64,000 nucleotides of DNA from Synechococcus lacustris (GTDB taxonomy: Bacteria > Cyanobacteriota > Cyanobacteriia > PCC-6307 > Cyanobiaceae). How positions within the stretch are numbered: the first letter of the stretch is position 1; every line of letters starts with the position of its first letter. The notes under the pieces are model-generated. The model made no database searches. It saw only the letters and a list, made by a program, of their open reading frames with translations, and had not been told where the DNA came from. Below, piece by piece: positions 44,693 to 51,988 of the stretch. The stretch lies in assembly GCA_903943975.1 (NCBI GenBank), contig CAJAQB010000014.1, forward strand, positions 85,869 to 149,868. The letters are read 5' to 3'. Position numbers and translations under genes: made by a program.

Positions 44693-45229
44693 TCAGAGCT
44701 GCCCGCCCGGTTCCTGCCGATCAATGCGGTTCTGCTCGGCCAACAGGGCGAGAAAGGCGTTCAGTCTGGAGCGGTTGAGTTTGGAGGGATCGAGCTGGAC
44801 TCGGGCGCTGAGCAGAGCAGCGCCGCGGAGGAGAGCAATTCCCTGCCCCTGGCGTTGAGTTTCCTCAGCCTGGCGTTCACGAGCCTCAGTTGCTCGGTCT
44901 CGCTCCTCAGCAGCCTCATGCGCTGCTCGTAGCCGGGATCGCGACGCCAGTTGAGCATCGATAGCCACAACCGCCAGCGAGGCAACGATGAGCCAGATGC
45001 CCCATTGCTGGTTGAGATAAATGGTGCTGCTGAAGAGGTTGACATGGTCGTAGGAGCTGTAGAGAGCAATAAGACCGATCACAAGGCCGCCAATGGCCTC
45101 AATCCAGCCCTGGCAGTCGAAGCCGAGCAGCATCCAGCTCGGGCCTTTTGATTCTGGCGCAACTTCAGCGCCGTTGCTGGCGGAGCTACCAGCTCCGGTA
45201 GGCGCGTTTTCGGAATCAGCCTCGGCCAA
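44693..45229 (-). CDS. Two-helix membrane protein with coiled coil (paralogue A)
   Basis: The frame begins with TTG at 45229; ATG at 45133 (MLLGFDCQGWIEAIGG) aligns better with paralogue C at 47006-47350. The body has two membrane helices (about IGGLVIGLIALYSSYDHVN and WGIWLIVASLAVVAI), then a long charged helix (AAEERDRATEARERQAEETQRQ), then QLDPSKLNRSRLNAFLALLAEQ. The family is unknown. It is the most complete of three related copies in the 44.7-47.4 kb mosaic, each next to a toxin-antitoxin pair. Confidence 0.6.
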   Translation of the reverse strand: MAEADSENAPTGAGSSASNGAEVAPESKGPSWMLLGFDCQGWIEAIGGLVIGLIALYSSYDHVNLFSSTIYLNQQWGIWLIVASLAVVAIDAQLASRSRLRAAHEAAEERDRATEARERQAEETQRQGQGIALLRGAALLSARVQLDPSKLNRSRLNAFLALLAEQNRIDRQEPGGQL

Positions 45230-45269
45230 AAAGCTCGCCGCACCTAGCTCGCATCAGCATAGTACATGT

Positions 45270-45430
45270 GTTCGCCTCGGGCAAGCCCCAATTTCGCCCC
45301 CCTTTCCCCAGGCAGCTCACGGACCTAGGGCCGGAGTCTCTCCACAGCAGTAAACAAGTTCCGTACGGACCGTACAGAACCCAGAAACGTCGCGGAGCAA
45401 TCACCAAGCGCAGCTGCCCCCCTACGGCCC
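45270..45430. repeat. Duplicated block, copy 1
   Basis: Starts GTTCGCCTC, contains GGCAGCTCACGGACC and ends with the GCGCAGCTGCCCCCC tract. The other copy is at 45996-46155. Identity is high by eye, with few substitutions. Confidence 0.85.
45358..45380. repeat. GTAC-N5-GTAC palindrome, copy 6
   Basis: GTTCCGTAC, GGACC centre, GTACAGAAC; one arm mismatch. Inside the first duplicated block. Confidence 0.85.
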
Positions 45431-45485
45431 CAACACCAGCACTTTCAGCTCCTCCAACGACGAAGAAGCCCAGGCATCAGCCGAT
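45406..45485 (-). pseudogene. Fragment of the repeated glycosyltransferase 3' end (copy A)
   Basis: About 80 bases match parts of the 47411-48112 gene: the GCAGCTGCCCCCC-TACGGC end and CAACACCAGC...CAGCTCCTCCAA. The central part is deleted. No frame is preserved. Confidence 0.6.
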
Positions 45486-45819
45486 TTTGGGCGCCAGTCC
45501 CTGGGGTGCTTATGGGCGATGATGGATTCAACCTATTCGCGGCGCTGAAGCTTGCTCGCGCTCGAATGGGGCTGAACCAGGGAAATGGTGTGGCTGTGGG
45601 GTGTTTGGCCTCTGCATACCAGCCATAAGCTGCACGGGCAGATAGGCCTCAGCTGCTCGGTCTCGCTCCTGCTCTCGACGCCTGGATCCCGCCGCCGGCT
45701 TGATCGGGCCTTGGCGGTAGAGGCCCAGGAAGGGCCTGGGTAACTGGCTGCGCAACTAGCCAATTTCGCCGTCAGGACAATCCCCAGAAGCAATCACGGC
45801 AAAGGCGCCCACGGCATCT

Positions 45820-45995
45820 TCCGCCAGTAAGGGCAAATAGGCAGTCAGTCTGGAGCGGTTGAGTTCGGAGGGATCGAGCTGGACTCGGGCACTAAGCAGA
45901 GCTGCGCCGTGGAGGAGAGCTGCGCCGCAGAGAAGAGCAATCCAGCTCGGGCCTTTTGATTCTGGCGCAACTTCAGCGCCGTTGCTGGCGGAGCT
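45820..45995 (-). pseudogene. Fragment of the two-helix membrane protein (copy B)
   Basis: The minus strand encodes ARVQLDPSELNRSRLTAYLPLLAED, close to the end of paralogue A, but the helices and coiled coil are gone. A short internal duplication (GCAGAGCTGCGCC repeated) is seen. Confidence 0.65.
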
Positions 45996-46155
45996 GTTCG
46001 CCTCCGGCGAGGCCCAATTTCGCCCCCTTTTCGCCAGGCAGCTCACGGACCTAGGGCCGGAGTCTCTCCGCAGCAGTAAACAAGTTCCGTACGGACCGTA
46101 CAGAACCCAGAAACGTCGCAGAGCAATCACCAAGCGCAGCTGCCCCCCTACGGCG
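45996..46155. repeat. Duplicated block, copy 2
   Basis: Second copy of 45270-45430. Compared with copy 1, an approximately 80-base stretch on the side of the membrane module is missing. Confidence 0.85.
46084..46106. repeat. GTAC-N5-GTAC palindrome, copy 7
   Basis: GTTCCGTAC, GGACC centre, GTACAGAAC; identical to copy 6, as expected from the block duplication. Confidence 0.85.
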
Positions 46156-46265
46156 CAAACGCCGCCTTAAGCAAATCCTTCAAGCCCCAATAGGGCGGGA
46201 TTAAAGGTGAGCAGCCGGCGTCGTGGGGCTCTTGCCGTGGTGAAGGTCGCCGCAGGCCAGGCCCA
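46132..46265 (-). pseudogene. Fragment of the repeated glycosyltransferase 3' end (copy B)
   Basis: The minus strand encodes PPYWGLKDLLKAAFAP, matching the C-terminus of copies C and D. It jumps to a piece of the upstream part (GTCGTGGGGCTC...GCCGTGGTGAAGGTCGCCGC). An internal deletion of most of the gene is evident. Confidence 0.65.
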
Positions 46266-46298
46266 GAAAGTAATACCCCATGACGGCGCGTATGATGC

Positions 46299-46574
46299 GT
46301 GCAAGCAAAGGCACTGCTCGTGGCCCTTCTCACCGTGAAGCTCACCCCTGAACTTGAGGCTCAGCTCCAGAGCCGCGCGTCCCAGCAGGAGCTGAGCAAA
46401 TCAGAGCTCGTCCGTCGTGCCCTGTGGGCTTATCTCACGCAACAGCCCTGCTCTGCGCCGAAACAACGCCTCTCGGCTCTGGATCAGGTTGCCGATCTGG
46501 TGGGCATCTGCACCGGCGCACCAGCTGACCTGGCCTCCAATCCTGATCATCTGGCTGGTTTCGGGGAGCGCTGA
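46299..46574 (+). CDS. RHH-type antitoxin (partner of the 46574 PIN toxin)
   Basis: Possible starts are GTG at 46299, 46320 and 46335. The core has VKLTPELEAQLQSRASQ, then LSKSELVRRALWAYL, a ribbon-helix-helix domain, and a C-terminal tail (DLASNPDHLAGFGER) that fits toxin-binding tails of VapB-type proteins. The stop shares a base with the toxin start (TGATG). The product has at most 91 residues. Confidence 0.8.
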   Translation: MQAKALLVALLTVKLTPELEAQLQSRASQQELSKSELVRRALWAYLTQQPCSAPKQRLSALDQVADLVGICTGAPADLASNPDHLAGFGER

Positions 46575-46984
46575 TGCCTGCCGTTCTGCTCGATACAGGG
46601 CCTTGGGTGGCTTTGCTCAGTGCGAACGACACCCATCACGCCTGGGCCAAACAGCAATTCGCCAGCCATCCAGGTCCATTCATTACCTGTGAGGCTGTGG
46701 TGGCAGAAGCCTGTTTCCTGCTGGCACGCTCAGGCTTTGATCCCACGCTGCCTCTGGTCTTTATCGAACGGGGTGTTGTGCAGCTGCCGTTTTCGTTGCA
46801 GGAACAAATCAGCACGGTGCAACAGTTGTTCAGGCGCTACAACAACGTGCCTGCATCCCTGGCAGACGCATCGTTAATCAGGCTCAGCGAACTGATCGAT
46901 CCCTGTGAGTTGCTCACACTGGACAGCGACTTCAGGGTGTATCGCCGCCATGGCCGCAAGCTGATTCCCCTCATTTGCCCGTAG
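46574..46984 (+). CDS. PIN-domain toxin (VapC type)
   Basis: The 136-residue protein has Asp7 in VLLDTGPWVAL, Glu45 in AVVAEACFLL, Asp98 in SLADASLIRL and LDSDF near 117-121. All four acidic positions of an active PIN RNase are in place. It follows the antitoxin with a TGATG junction, so this is a second complete VapBC pair. Confidence 0.88.
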   Translation: MPAVLLDTGPWVALLSANDTHHAWAKQQFASHPGPFITCEAVVAEACFLLARSGFDPTLPLVFIERGVVQLPFSLQEQISTVQQLFRRYNNVPASLADASLIRLSELIDPCELLTLDSDFRVYRRHGRKLIPLICP

Positions 46985-47005
46985 AAGCCGCTCCGCCACC
47001 TGGGC

Positions 47006-47350
47006 TCAACCTGAGCACTCATAACTCTGAGCAATTCCCTGCCCCTGGCGTTTAGTTGCCTCAGCTTGGCGTTCTCGAGCTTCAGCTGCTGTTCGCGCAT
47101 CCTGGATTCTTCGATTCTCCTCTCCAAGCCTGGATCGCGACGCCAGTTGAGCAACTGCTGAGCAGAAGCCTTTGGCTACGATAACCACAACCGCCAACGG
47201 GGCAACGATGGGCCAGACGCCCCATTGTTGGTTGAGGTGGATGCTGCTGCTGAAGAAGTTGACATGGTCGTAGGAGCTGTAAAGAGCAATTAGGCCGATA
47301 ACAAGGCCGCTGATTAGCGGCAGGCCTCCCTGGCCAACCTGGCTTAGCAT
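47006..47350 (-). CDS. Two-helix membrane protein with coiled coil (paralogue C)
   Basis: The 114-residue protein has LISGLVIGLIALYSSYDHVNFFSS and WGVWPIVAPLAVVVIVAK, two helices almost matching paralogue A (44693-45229), then the charged helix TAAEARERQAEATKRQ. It lacks the C-terminal QLDPSKLNRSRL block of A, so it is probably truncated. It converges with the PIN gene at 46574-46984. The role is unknown. Confidence 0.6.
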   Translation of the reverse strand: MLSQVGQGGLPLISGLVIGLIALYSSYDHVNFFSSSIHLNQQWGVWPIVAPLAVVVIVAKGFCSAVAQLASRSRLGEENRRIQDARTAAEARERQAEATKRQGQGIAQSYECSG

Positions 47351-47427
47351 AGTACATCTGTTCGGTTAGCGGGCCATTCGTGCGCCGAATCGTTCACTGC
47401 CGTCGTGCCCAAGCGCAGCGGCCCCCC

Positions 47428-48129
47428 CTACGGCGCAAACGCCGCCTTAAGCAAATCCTTCAACTCCCAATAGGGCGGCGGCGCCACGGAAATTGCCCGC
47501 AACCGCTCCGGCTCAGCAAATAACCCCAACACCAGCTCTTCCAGCTCCTCCAAGGAAGAAGCCCAAAACACATCAGGCCGCTCCGCCAGGGCCCGGTGGT
47601 CCCCCACCAAGCCAGGGTCACCAAACACCACTTGGGGCACCCCAGCGGCCATCACCTCAAAAAAGCGATGGTTGAGGTCGTGGTTGAGGGGCACATTCAG
47701 CACCAGGGCGTGCTGGGCGTAGAGGGCAGCGGCTTCCTCAGGGCTGGAAGTGGTGGCATGGCGAAAGGGCAACCGCCCGCGGGCCTGCAACCCAACCACC
47801 AGTTCCCGGCGGAGGGGATGGTGCGGCCCAAGGCTGCCCACATGTAACAACTGCAGCAGGGGCCGCTCAACGGGCACGGCGCCGGGGTAACGAAAGAACG
47901 TGGGCGGCAGACAACGCACCGGCACCCGTAGCCGCTGACGCACCTCAGCAACTAGGGCGGGATTAAAAGTGAGCAGCACGGCGTCGTGGGGTTCGGCCTC
48001 TAGGTAGGCGGCGAGCACCTCAATGGGGTTGCTGCCGTGGTGGAGATCACCGCAGGCCAGCAACCGCGGCCCAGGCCAATGGCGCAGCCCGCGCAGGGGG
48101 GGGCGGAGCGCCGCCTGGCTTACGAACAC
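47428..48129 (-). CDS. Glycosyltransferase C-terminal domain (copy C)
   Basis: The 233-residue frame begins at GTG 48129, apparently after loss of the true N-terminus. From LRGLRHWPGPRLLACGDLHHGSNP on it is nearly identical to copy D (48949-49620). It has the GT-B donor-side layout, LLHVGSLGPHHPLRRE, FEVMAAGVPQVVFGDP and a Leu-rich C-terminal helix (LEELEELVLGLF). Upstream of the junction the sequence is unrelated. The poly-G tract at 48096-48103 (eight G) lies at the junction. It may be non-functional. Confidence 0.6.
   Translation of the reverse strand: MFVSQAALRPPLRGLRHWPGPRLLACGDLHHGSNPIEVLAAYLEAEPHDAVLLTFNPALVAEVRQRLRVPVRCLPPTFFRYPGAVPVERPLLQLLHVGSLGPHHPLRRELVVGLQARGRLPFRHATTSSPEEAAALYAQHALVLNVPLNHDLNHRFFEVMAAGVPQVVFGDPGLVGDHRALAERPDVFWASSLEELEELVLGLFAEPERLRAISVAPPPYWELKDLLKAAFAP
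48096..48103. repeat. Homopolymer tract of eight G at the glycosyltransferase junction
   Basis: This marks the boundary of homology between copies C and D. Copy D has six G at the same place (49617-49622). Confidence 0.9.
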
Positions 48130-48176
48130 CCAAGGCCTGTTATTGGTGCTGCACGAAAGCCGCGGTAGCCTGGCTG

Positions 48177-48476
48177 ATGTTGTCGTCTCTGGCCATGGCT
48201 TCCACGCTGCATCCGCCCGCCATCAAGCTCGTTGGCAGCAATGGCCAGATCTCTCTGGGCAAGCAGTACGCCGGCCGCCATGTTCTGGTGGAAGAGCCCG
48301 AGCCGGGTGTCTGGATCGTTCGCACCGCCACAGTGATTCCAGACAATGAGCGCTGGTTGCACGAACCCGCTGCCGCCGCAGACCTGCAGGCTGCGATGGC
48401 CTGGTCCGCCAGCCACCCACCAGCGGATGCCGATCTGGATGCAACCCTCACGCGCCTCGGCCGTGACGAAGCCTGA
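48177..48476 (+). CDS. Putative antitoxin of an unrecognised toxin-antitoxin pair
   Basis: ATG at 48177 or 48195. The product (99 or 93 residues) has AIKLVGSNGQISLGKQYAGRHVLVEEPEPGVW, a short beta-rich DNA-binding-like region resembling AbrB-type antitoxins, and a charged C-terminal helix. The stop lies 14 bases inside the next gene. Size, order and overlap all fit a toxin-antitoxin module, but I cannot name the family. Confidence 0.55.
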   Translation: MLSSLAMASTLHPPAIKLVGSNGQISLGKQYAGRHVLVEEPEPGVWIVRTATVIPDNERWLHEPAAAADLQAAMAWSASHPPADADLDATLTRLGRDEA

Positions 48477-48783
48477 AGGCCCCATCAGGTTGGATCTAAA
48501 CAATCCGGTGTTTCAAGAGCAGCTGCTCACGCTGCAGAAGGCCGAGCGCCATGGGGCACTCGATACCCTCAACAAGATCCGCCAGCTCACCTGGAATCAG
48601 CTCTATCGCGACCCGGGTATTAAGTGGGAGAAGATCACAAGCATCAAGCCCTCTGCTGGAATCGATGCCGTTTACTCTCTGCGGATCAGCCGTTCACGCA
48701 GGGCAACGGCCCATCGCGAGGGTGAGTACATGCGGCTACTCACAATTGCCCCTGATCACGACGCGACCTACGGGAAAAAATGA
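48463..48783 (+). CDS. Putative toxin of the same pair (RelE/ParE-like size)
   Basis: GTG at 48463 gives 106 residues. LRISRSRRATAHREGEYMRLLTIAPDHDATY at the end resembles the last strands of RelE/ParE-fold toxins, where a basic strand and Tyr/His/Asp are near the C-terminus. The product is basic. It overlaps the antitoxin gene by 14 bases. The assignment is an inference from size, position and this motif. Confidence 0.5.
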   Translation: MTKPEGPIRLDLNNPVFQEQLLTLQKAERHGALDTLNKIRQLTWNQLYRDPGIKWEKITSIKPSAGIDAVYSLRISRSRRATAHREGEYMRLLTIAPDHDATYGKK

Positions 48784-48948
48784 TGCCTGCGACCCAAGCT
48801 CTTCTCTTCTGTGTACCCAAGGCGGAGATCAGCGGGCCAGGCCCAGAAACACCAGCAACGAACGGTTGAGCGGCCATGGCCCATAGTTCCCCGCGCTTCC
48901 AACAACGCTTGCTCAGCTTGGAACAAGCACGAAGCGCAGCGGCCCCCC

Positions 48949-49871
48949 CTACGGCGCAAACGCCGCCTTGAGCAAATCCTTCAACTCCCAATAGGGCGGC
49001 GGCGCCACGGGAATTGCCCGCAACCGTTCCGGCTCAGTAAATAACCCCAACACCAACTCTTCCAGTTCCTCCAACGAAGAAGCCCAAAACACATCAGGCC
49101 GCTCCGCCAGGGCCCGGTGTTCCCCCACCAAGCCCGGATCACCAAACACCACTTGGGGCACCCCAGCGGCCATTACCTCAAAGAAGCGATGGTTGAGGTC
49201 GTGGTTGAGGGGCACATTCAGCACCAGGGCGTGCTGGGCATAGAGGGCAGCTGCTTCTTCCGCACTGGCGGTGCTGGCATGGCGAAAGGGCAACCGCCCG
49301 CGGGCCTGCAACCCAACCACCAGCTCCCGACTGCGGGGATGGTGGGGCCCAAGGCTGCCCACATGCAACAACTGCAGCAGGGGCCGCTCAACGGGCACGG
49401 CGCTGGGGTAACGAAAGAACGTGGGCGGCAGACAACGCACCGGCACCCGCAGCCTCTGACGCACCGCAGCAACTAGGGCTGGATTAAAGGTGAGCAGCAC
49501 GGCGTCGTGGGGTTCGGCCTCTAGGTAGGCGGCGAGCAGCTCAATGGGGTTGCTGCCGTGGTGGAGATCACCGCAGGCCAGCAGCCGCGGCCCAGGCCAA
49601 TGGCGCAGCCCGCGCAGGGGGGCGGACCGCAACAGGAAGGGTCGCTGTAGTGGAGCAACACAGCACGGCGATCAAGTCCGCGCTGCTGAAGTACTGCCAG
49701 CAGGGCCTCCACGCTGGGCGGCGTATCCATGGCGGGGCCGGCCTGGATTAGACCGGGCTGTTGCCAGAGGGGTTGGAAGGGTCCGTAGTGGAAGAGCAGG
49801 GCGGGAACGGTTATGACTGAGATGCCCCTAGCCGAAAGGAGTAGATCTGATGGAAGCCATAAAGTGCAAAG
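48949..49871 (-). pseudogene. Glycosyltransferase copy D, frameshifted at a poly-G tract
   Basis: The C-terminal half (48949-49620) is in frame and nearly identical to copy C. The N-terminal part (ALLFHYGPFQPLWQQPGLIQAG, then LLAVLQQRGLDRRAVLLHYSDPS) is in another frame, open up to 49871 with no clear start codon. The two frames meet at a tract of six G (49617-49622). One extra G would join them as DPSCCGPPPLRGLRHW. This is either a pseudogene or a phase-variable gene in the off state. The upper boundary is approximate. Confidence 0.7.
49617..49622. repeat. Homopolymer tract of six G at the frameshift
   Basis: Seven G would restore one continuous reading frame across the junction. The related tract in copy C has eight. 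Confidence 0.9.
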
Positions 49872-50066
49872 TTATCCATTGCAATCTATGAGATGGGCTT
49901 GATTAGGTCTCTGCTACCCCAGGGCGATGGTAATTGGTGATGAGGTTTTATTAGGGTTCGATTATAATGGTTGAAGCAGGCTACGAACCGATCGCTTTGA
50001 TTGGCGGCAATATCTTTGCTATTCCTCAGCCCAGCAGCCCAGCCGTCATGCTATTTGGCTGAGGGT

Positions 50067-50702
50067 ATGAATCCCCAACTCGAACGCCGCCGCCTGCTAT
50101 CTGATCCATATCCCAGCCCAAGGCCAGCTTTGTTTCTAGATCGCGATGGTGTGCTGATTCAAGACAAGCATCACCTCTGCGACCCCGAAAATGTGGAACT
50201 TTGCCCCGGCGCCCAGCTTCTGCTGGAGCAAGCTCACCAGCAGGGCTGGCCCGTGGTGGTGATCACCAATCAGTCCGGCATTGCGCGCGGCTATTTCGAT
50301 TGGGATGCCTATGAACGGGTTAATGATCGCCTACTTGAGCTGCTCGGATCTGCAGCTCCAGTGGCAGCTATCTATGCCAATGGTCATGGACCGGAGGCCC
50401 AGCCAATCAGCTGGCGTAAGCCCAGCCCAGCGATGCTGTTGGCCGCAGCCGAGGATCTCAATCTAAATTTAAGGCAATCTCTGCTGATCGGCGACCGTCT
50501 TTCGGATCTGGAGGCAGGCGCGCGCGCCAATTTACCTTTGCTGGCCCATGTGCTCAGTGGCCACGGCCAACGAGAACGACCTGCCGTGGAGCAATGGGCC
50601 GGCGAATGTGCCCATAGCACAAGCGATAACCTCGACTTTGAGCTTGTGTTGCTTGAGTCTCTGCTCAACTTTCAGCCAAACCTACTTGGTATGCAGGCTT
50701 AA
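50067..50702 (+). CDS. gmhB: HAD phosphatase of the GmhB type (heptose bisphosphate phosphatase-like)
   Basis: I chose ATG 50067 (MNPQLERRR). The 211-residue protein has FLDRDGVL with Asp25/Asp27, VVITNQSGIARG and LLIGDRLSDLEAGARANL, the HAD motifs of the GmhB subfamily. In canonical GmhB a Cys-rich zinc loop precedes the RKPxPGM motif; here that segment reads ANGHGPEAQPISWRKPSPAM with no cysteines, so the structural zinc is absent. Its likely role is removing the 7-phosphate in the heptose route. It is the first gene of the second sugar cluster. Confidence 0.8.
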   Translation: MNPQLERRRLLSDPYPSPRPALFLDRDGVLIQDKHHLCDPENVELCPGAQLLLEQAHQQGWPVVVITNQSGIARGYFDWDAYERVNDRLLELLGSAAPVAAIYANGHGPEAQPISWRKPSPAMLLAAAEDLNLNLRQSLLIGDRLSDLEAGARANLPLLAHVLSGHGQRERPAVEQWAGECAHSTSDNLDFELVLLESLLNFQPNLLGMQA

Positions 50703-50710
50703 TCCACCCC

Positions 50711-51922
50711 ATGAAGTCCACCACTACGGATGTACTGATTGTTGGTGGCGGCATAGTTGGTCTCTGCGTCGCCCACCAACTCTTAGAGCGCCAGATAACA
50801 CGCAGCATCACGATTATCGATAAGGAACCCGAACTGGGCCGCCACAGTTCCGGTCGCAACAGCGGCGTTTTGCATGCCGGGCTCTATTACAAACCTGAAT
50901 CCCTTAAAGCGCAGGTGTGTGTGGCTGGGGCTAAGCGCCTACGGACTTGGGTGGAGGAGCGCGGTCTGCCGATCAACCCCTGCGGCAAGGTGATAGTGCC
51001 GCCGCGGGCTGAGCTGGATGGCCAGCTGGAGCTGCTGGCTGAACGCGGCCGGGCCAACGGTGCCACGGTGGAATTTTGGGACGAGCAGCAGCTCCATGAA
51101 CTGATCCCTGAGGCACGCACCGCCAGTGGCCGGGCCCTGTGGAGTCCGAACACTGCTGTGGTGAAACCACTCCGGGTGGTGCAAAGGCTCAAACAGGAGC
51201 TGCAGCAGTTGGGGGTGCGGCTAATTACGGCTGCTGCTGGCTGGCGGGTTCAGCCGGAACAATGCAGCCTCAGCCTTGCCGATGGCAGCAAGCTGACCTA
51301 CGGCCATCTTTATAACTGCGCCGGCCTTCAGGCTGATCGGGTGGCCCATCAATTTGGGGTGGGGCGCCATTACAGCCTGCTGCCCTTTAAGGGTCTCTAC
51401 TGGCAACTGAAGCGCAACAGCCCAATCCAACCGTGCAGCAACCTCTACCCAGTGCCTGATCTGAGCGTGCCGTTCCTGGGGGTGCATTTCACCCCCAGTG
51501 CCGATGCCACGCCGCTGGTGAGCATTGGCCCCACTGCCACCCCAGCCTGGGGCCGCGAGAACTATCGTGGGCTAGAGGGCATCGAACCGGCCATGGCCGC
51601 CGCCAATCTGGCCCTGCTAGCTCGTCAGTACCTGGCTAATCGCGGCGGTTTCCGGCGCTATGTGCATGAGCAGGCTTTTCTGGCCCTGCCACCGCTACTG
51701 CTCAAGGCGGCCCAAGAACTGATCCCGGCAGTGCGGGCCGAGCATCTGGAGCTGAGCCAGAAGGTGGGGATCCGTTCCCAGCTGTTCAACCACAGCAGCC
51801 AGCGCCTAGAAGACGACTTCCTTTGCCTGCCTGGTCCAGCCAGCACCCATGTGCTCAATGCCATCTCACCGGCCTTTACGGCCAGCTTTGCTTTGGCAGA
51901 CCTGATCCTTGATGGACGATGA
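50711..51922 (+). CDS. lhgO: FAD-dependent oxidoreductase, L-2-hydroxyglutarate oxidase-like
   Basis: The 403-residue protein has the FAD-binding VLIVGGGIVGL near residue 10, then GRHSSGRNSGVLHAGLYY and GLQADRVAHQFG. These match the LhgO/DAO-type oxidase family. It lies 8 bases after the GmhB-like gene and before a sugar nucleotidyltransferase gene. In this setting it may oxidise a sugar acid rather than 2-hydroxyglutarate; that is an inference from context. The symbol is by family resemblance only. Confidence 0.8.
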   Translation: MKSTTTDVLIVGGGIVGLCVAHQLLERQITRSITIIDKEPELGRHSSGRNSGVLHAGLYYKPESLKAQVCVAGAKRLRTWVEERGLPINPCGKVIVPPRAELDGQLELLAERGRANGATVEFWDEQQLHELIPEARTASGRALWSPNTAVVKPLRVVQRLKQELQQLGVRLITAAAGWRVQPEQCSLSLADGSKLTYGHLYNCAGLQADRVAHQFGVGRHYSLLPFKGLYWQLKRNSPIQPCSNLYPVPDLSVPFLGVHFTPSADATPLVSIGPTATPAWGRENYRGLEGIEPAMAAANLALLARQYLANRGGFRRYVHEQAFLALPPLLLKAAQELIPAVRAEHLELSQKVGIRSQLFNHSSQRLEDDFLCLPGPASTHVLNAISPAFTASFALADLILDGR

Positions 51923-51988
51923 TGAGCAGGTCTTGTTCGTGGCGCTGAGGCTTGCCCGCGCTCGGCGGGAATCTGCTGCAGGGATGCT

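Larger units (their letters stand above)
45230..46298. other. Degraded mosaic of repeated fragments
   Basis: No intact gene is seen in these 1069 bases. A block of about 160 bases occurs twice (45270-45430 and 45996-46155), each with a GTAC palindrome. Parts of the membrane-protein module (45820-45995) and of a glycosyltransferase 3' end (45406-45485, 46132-46265) recur. Short open frames exist, but their sequence is pieced together from these fragments. Confidence 0.7.

Noticed and set aside
45528..45793. Short minus-strand frames in the mosaic region
   Set aside because: They join fragments of different duplicated modules and have no conserved segment of their own.
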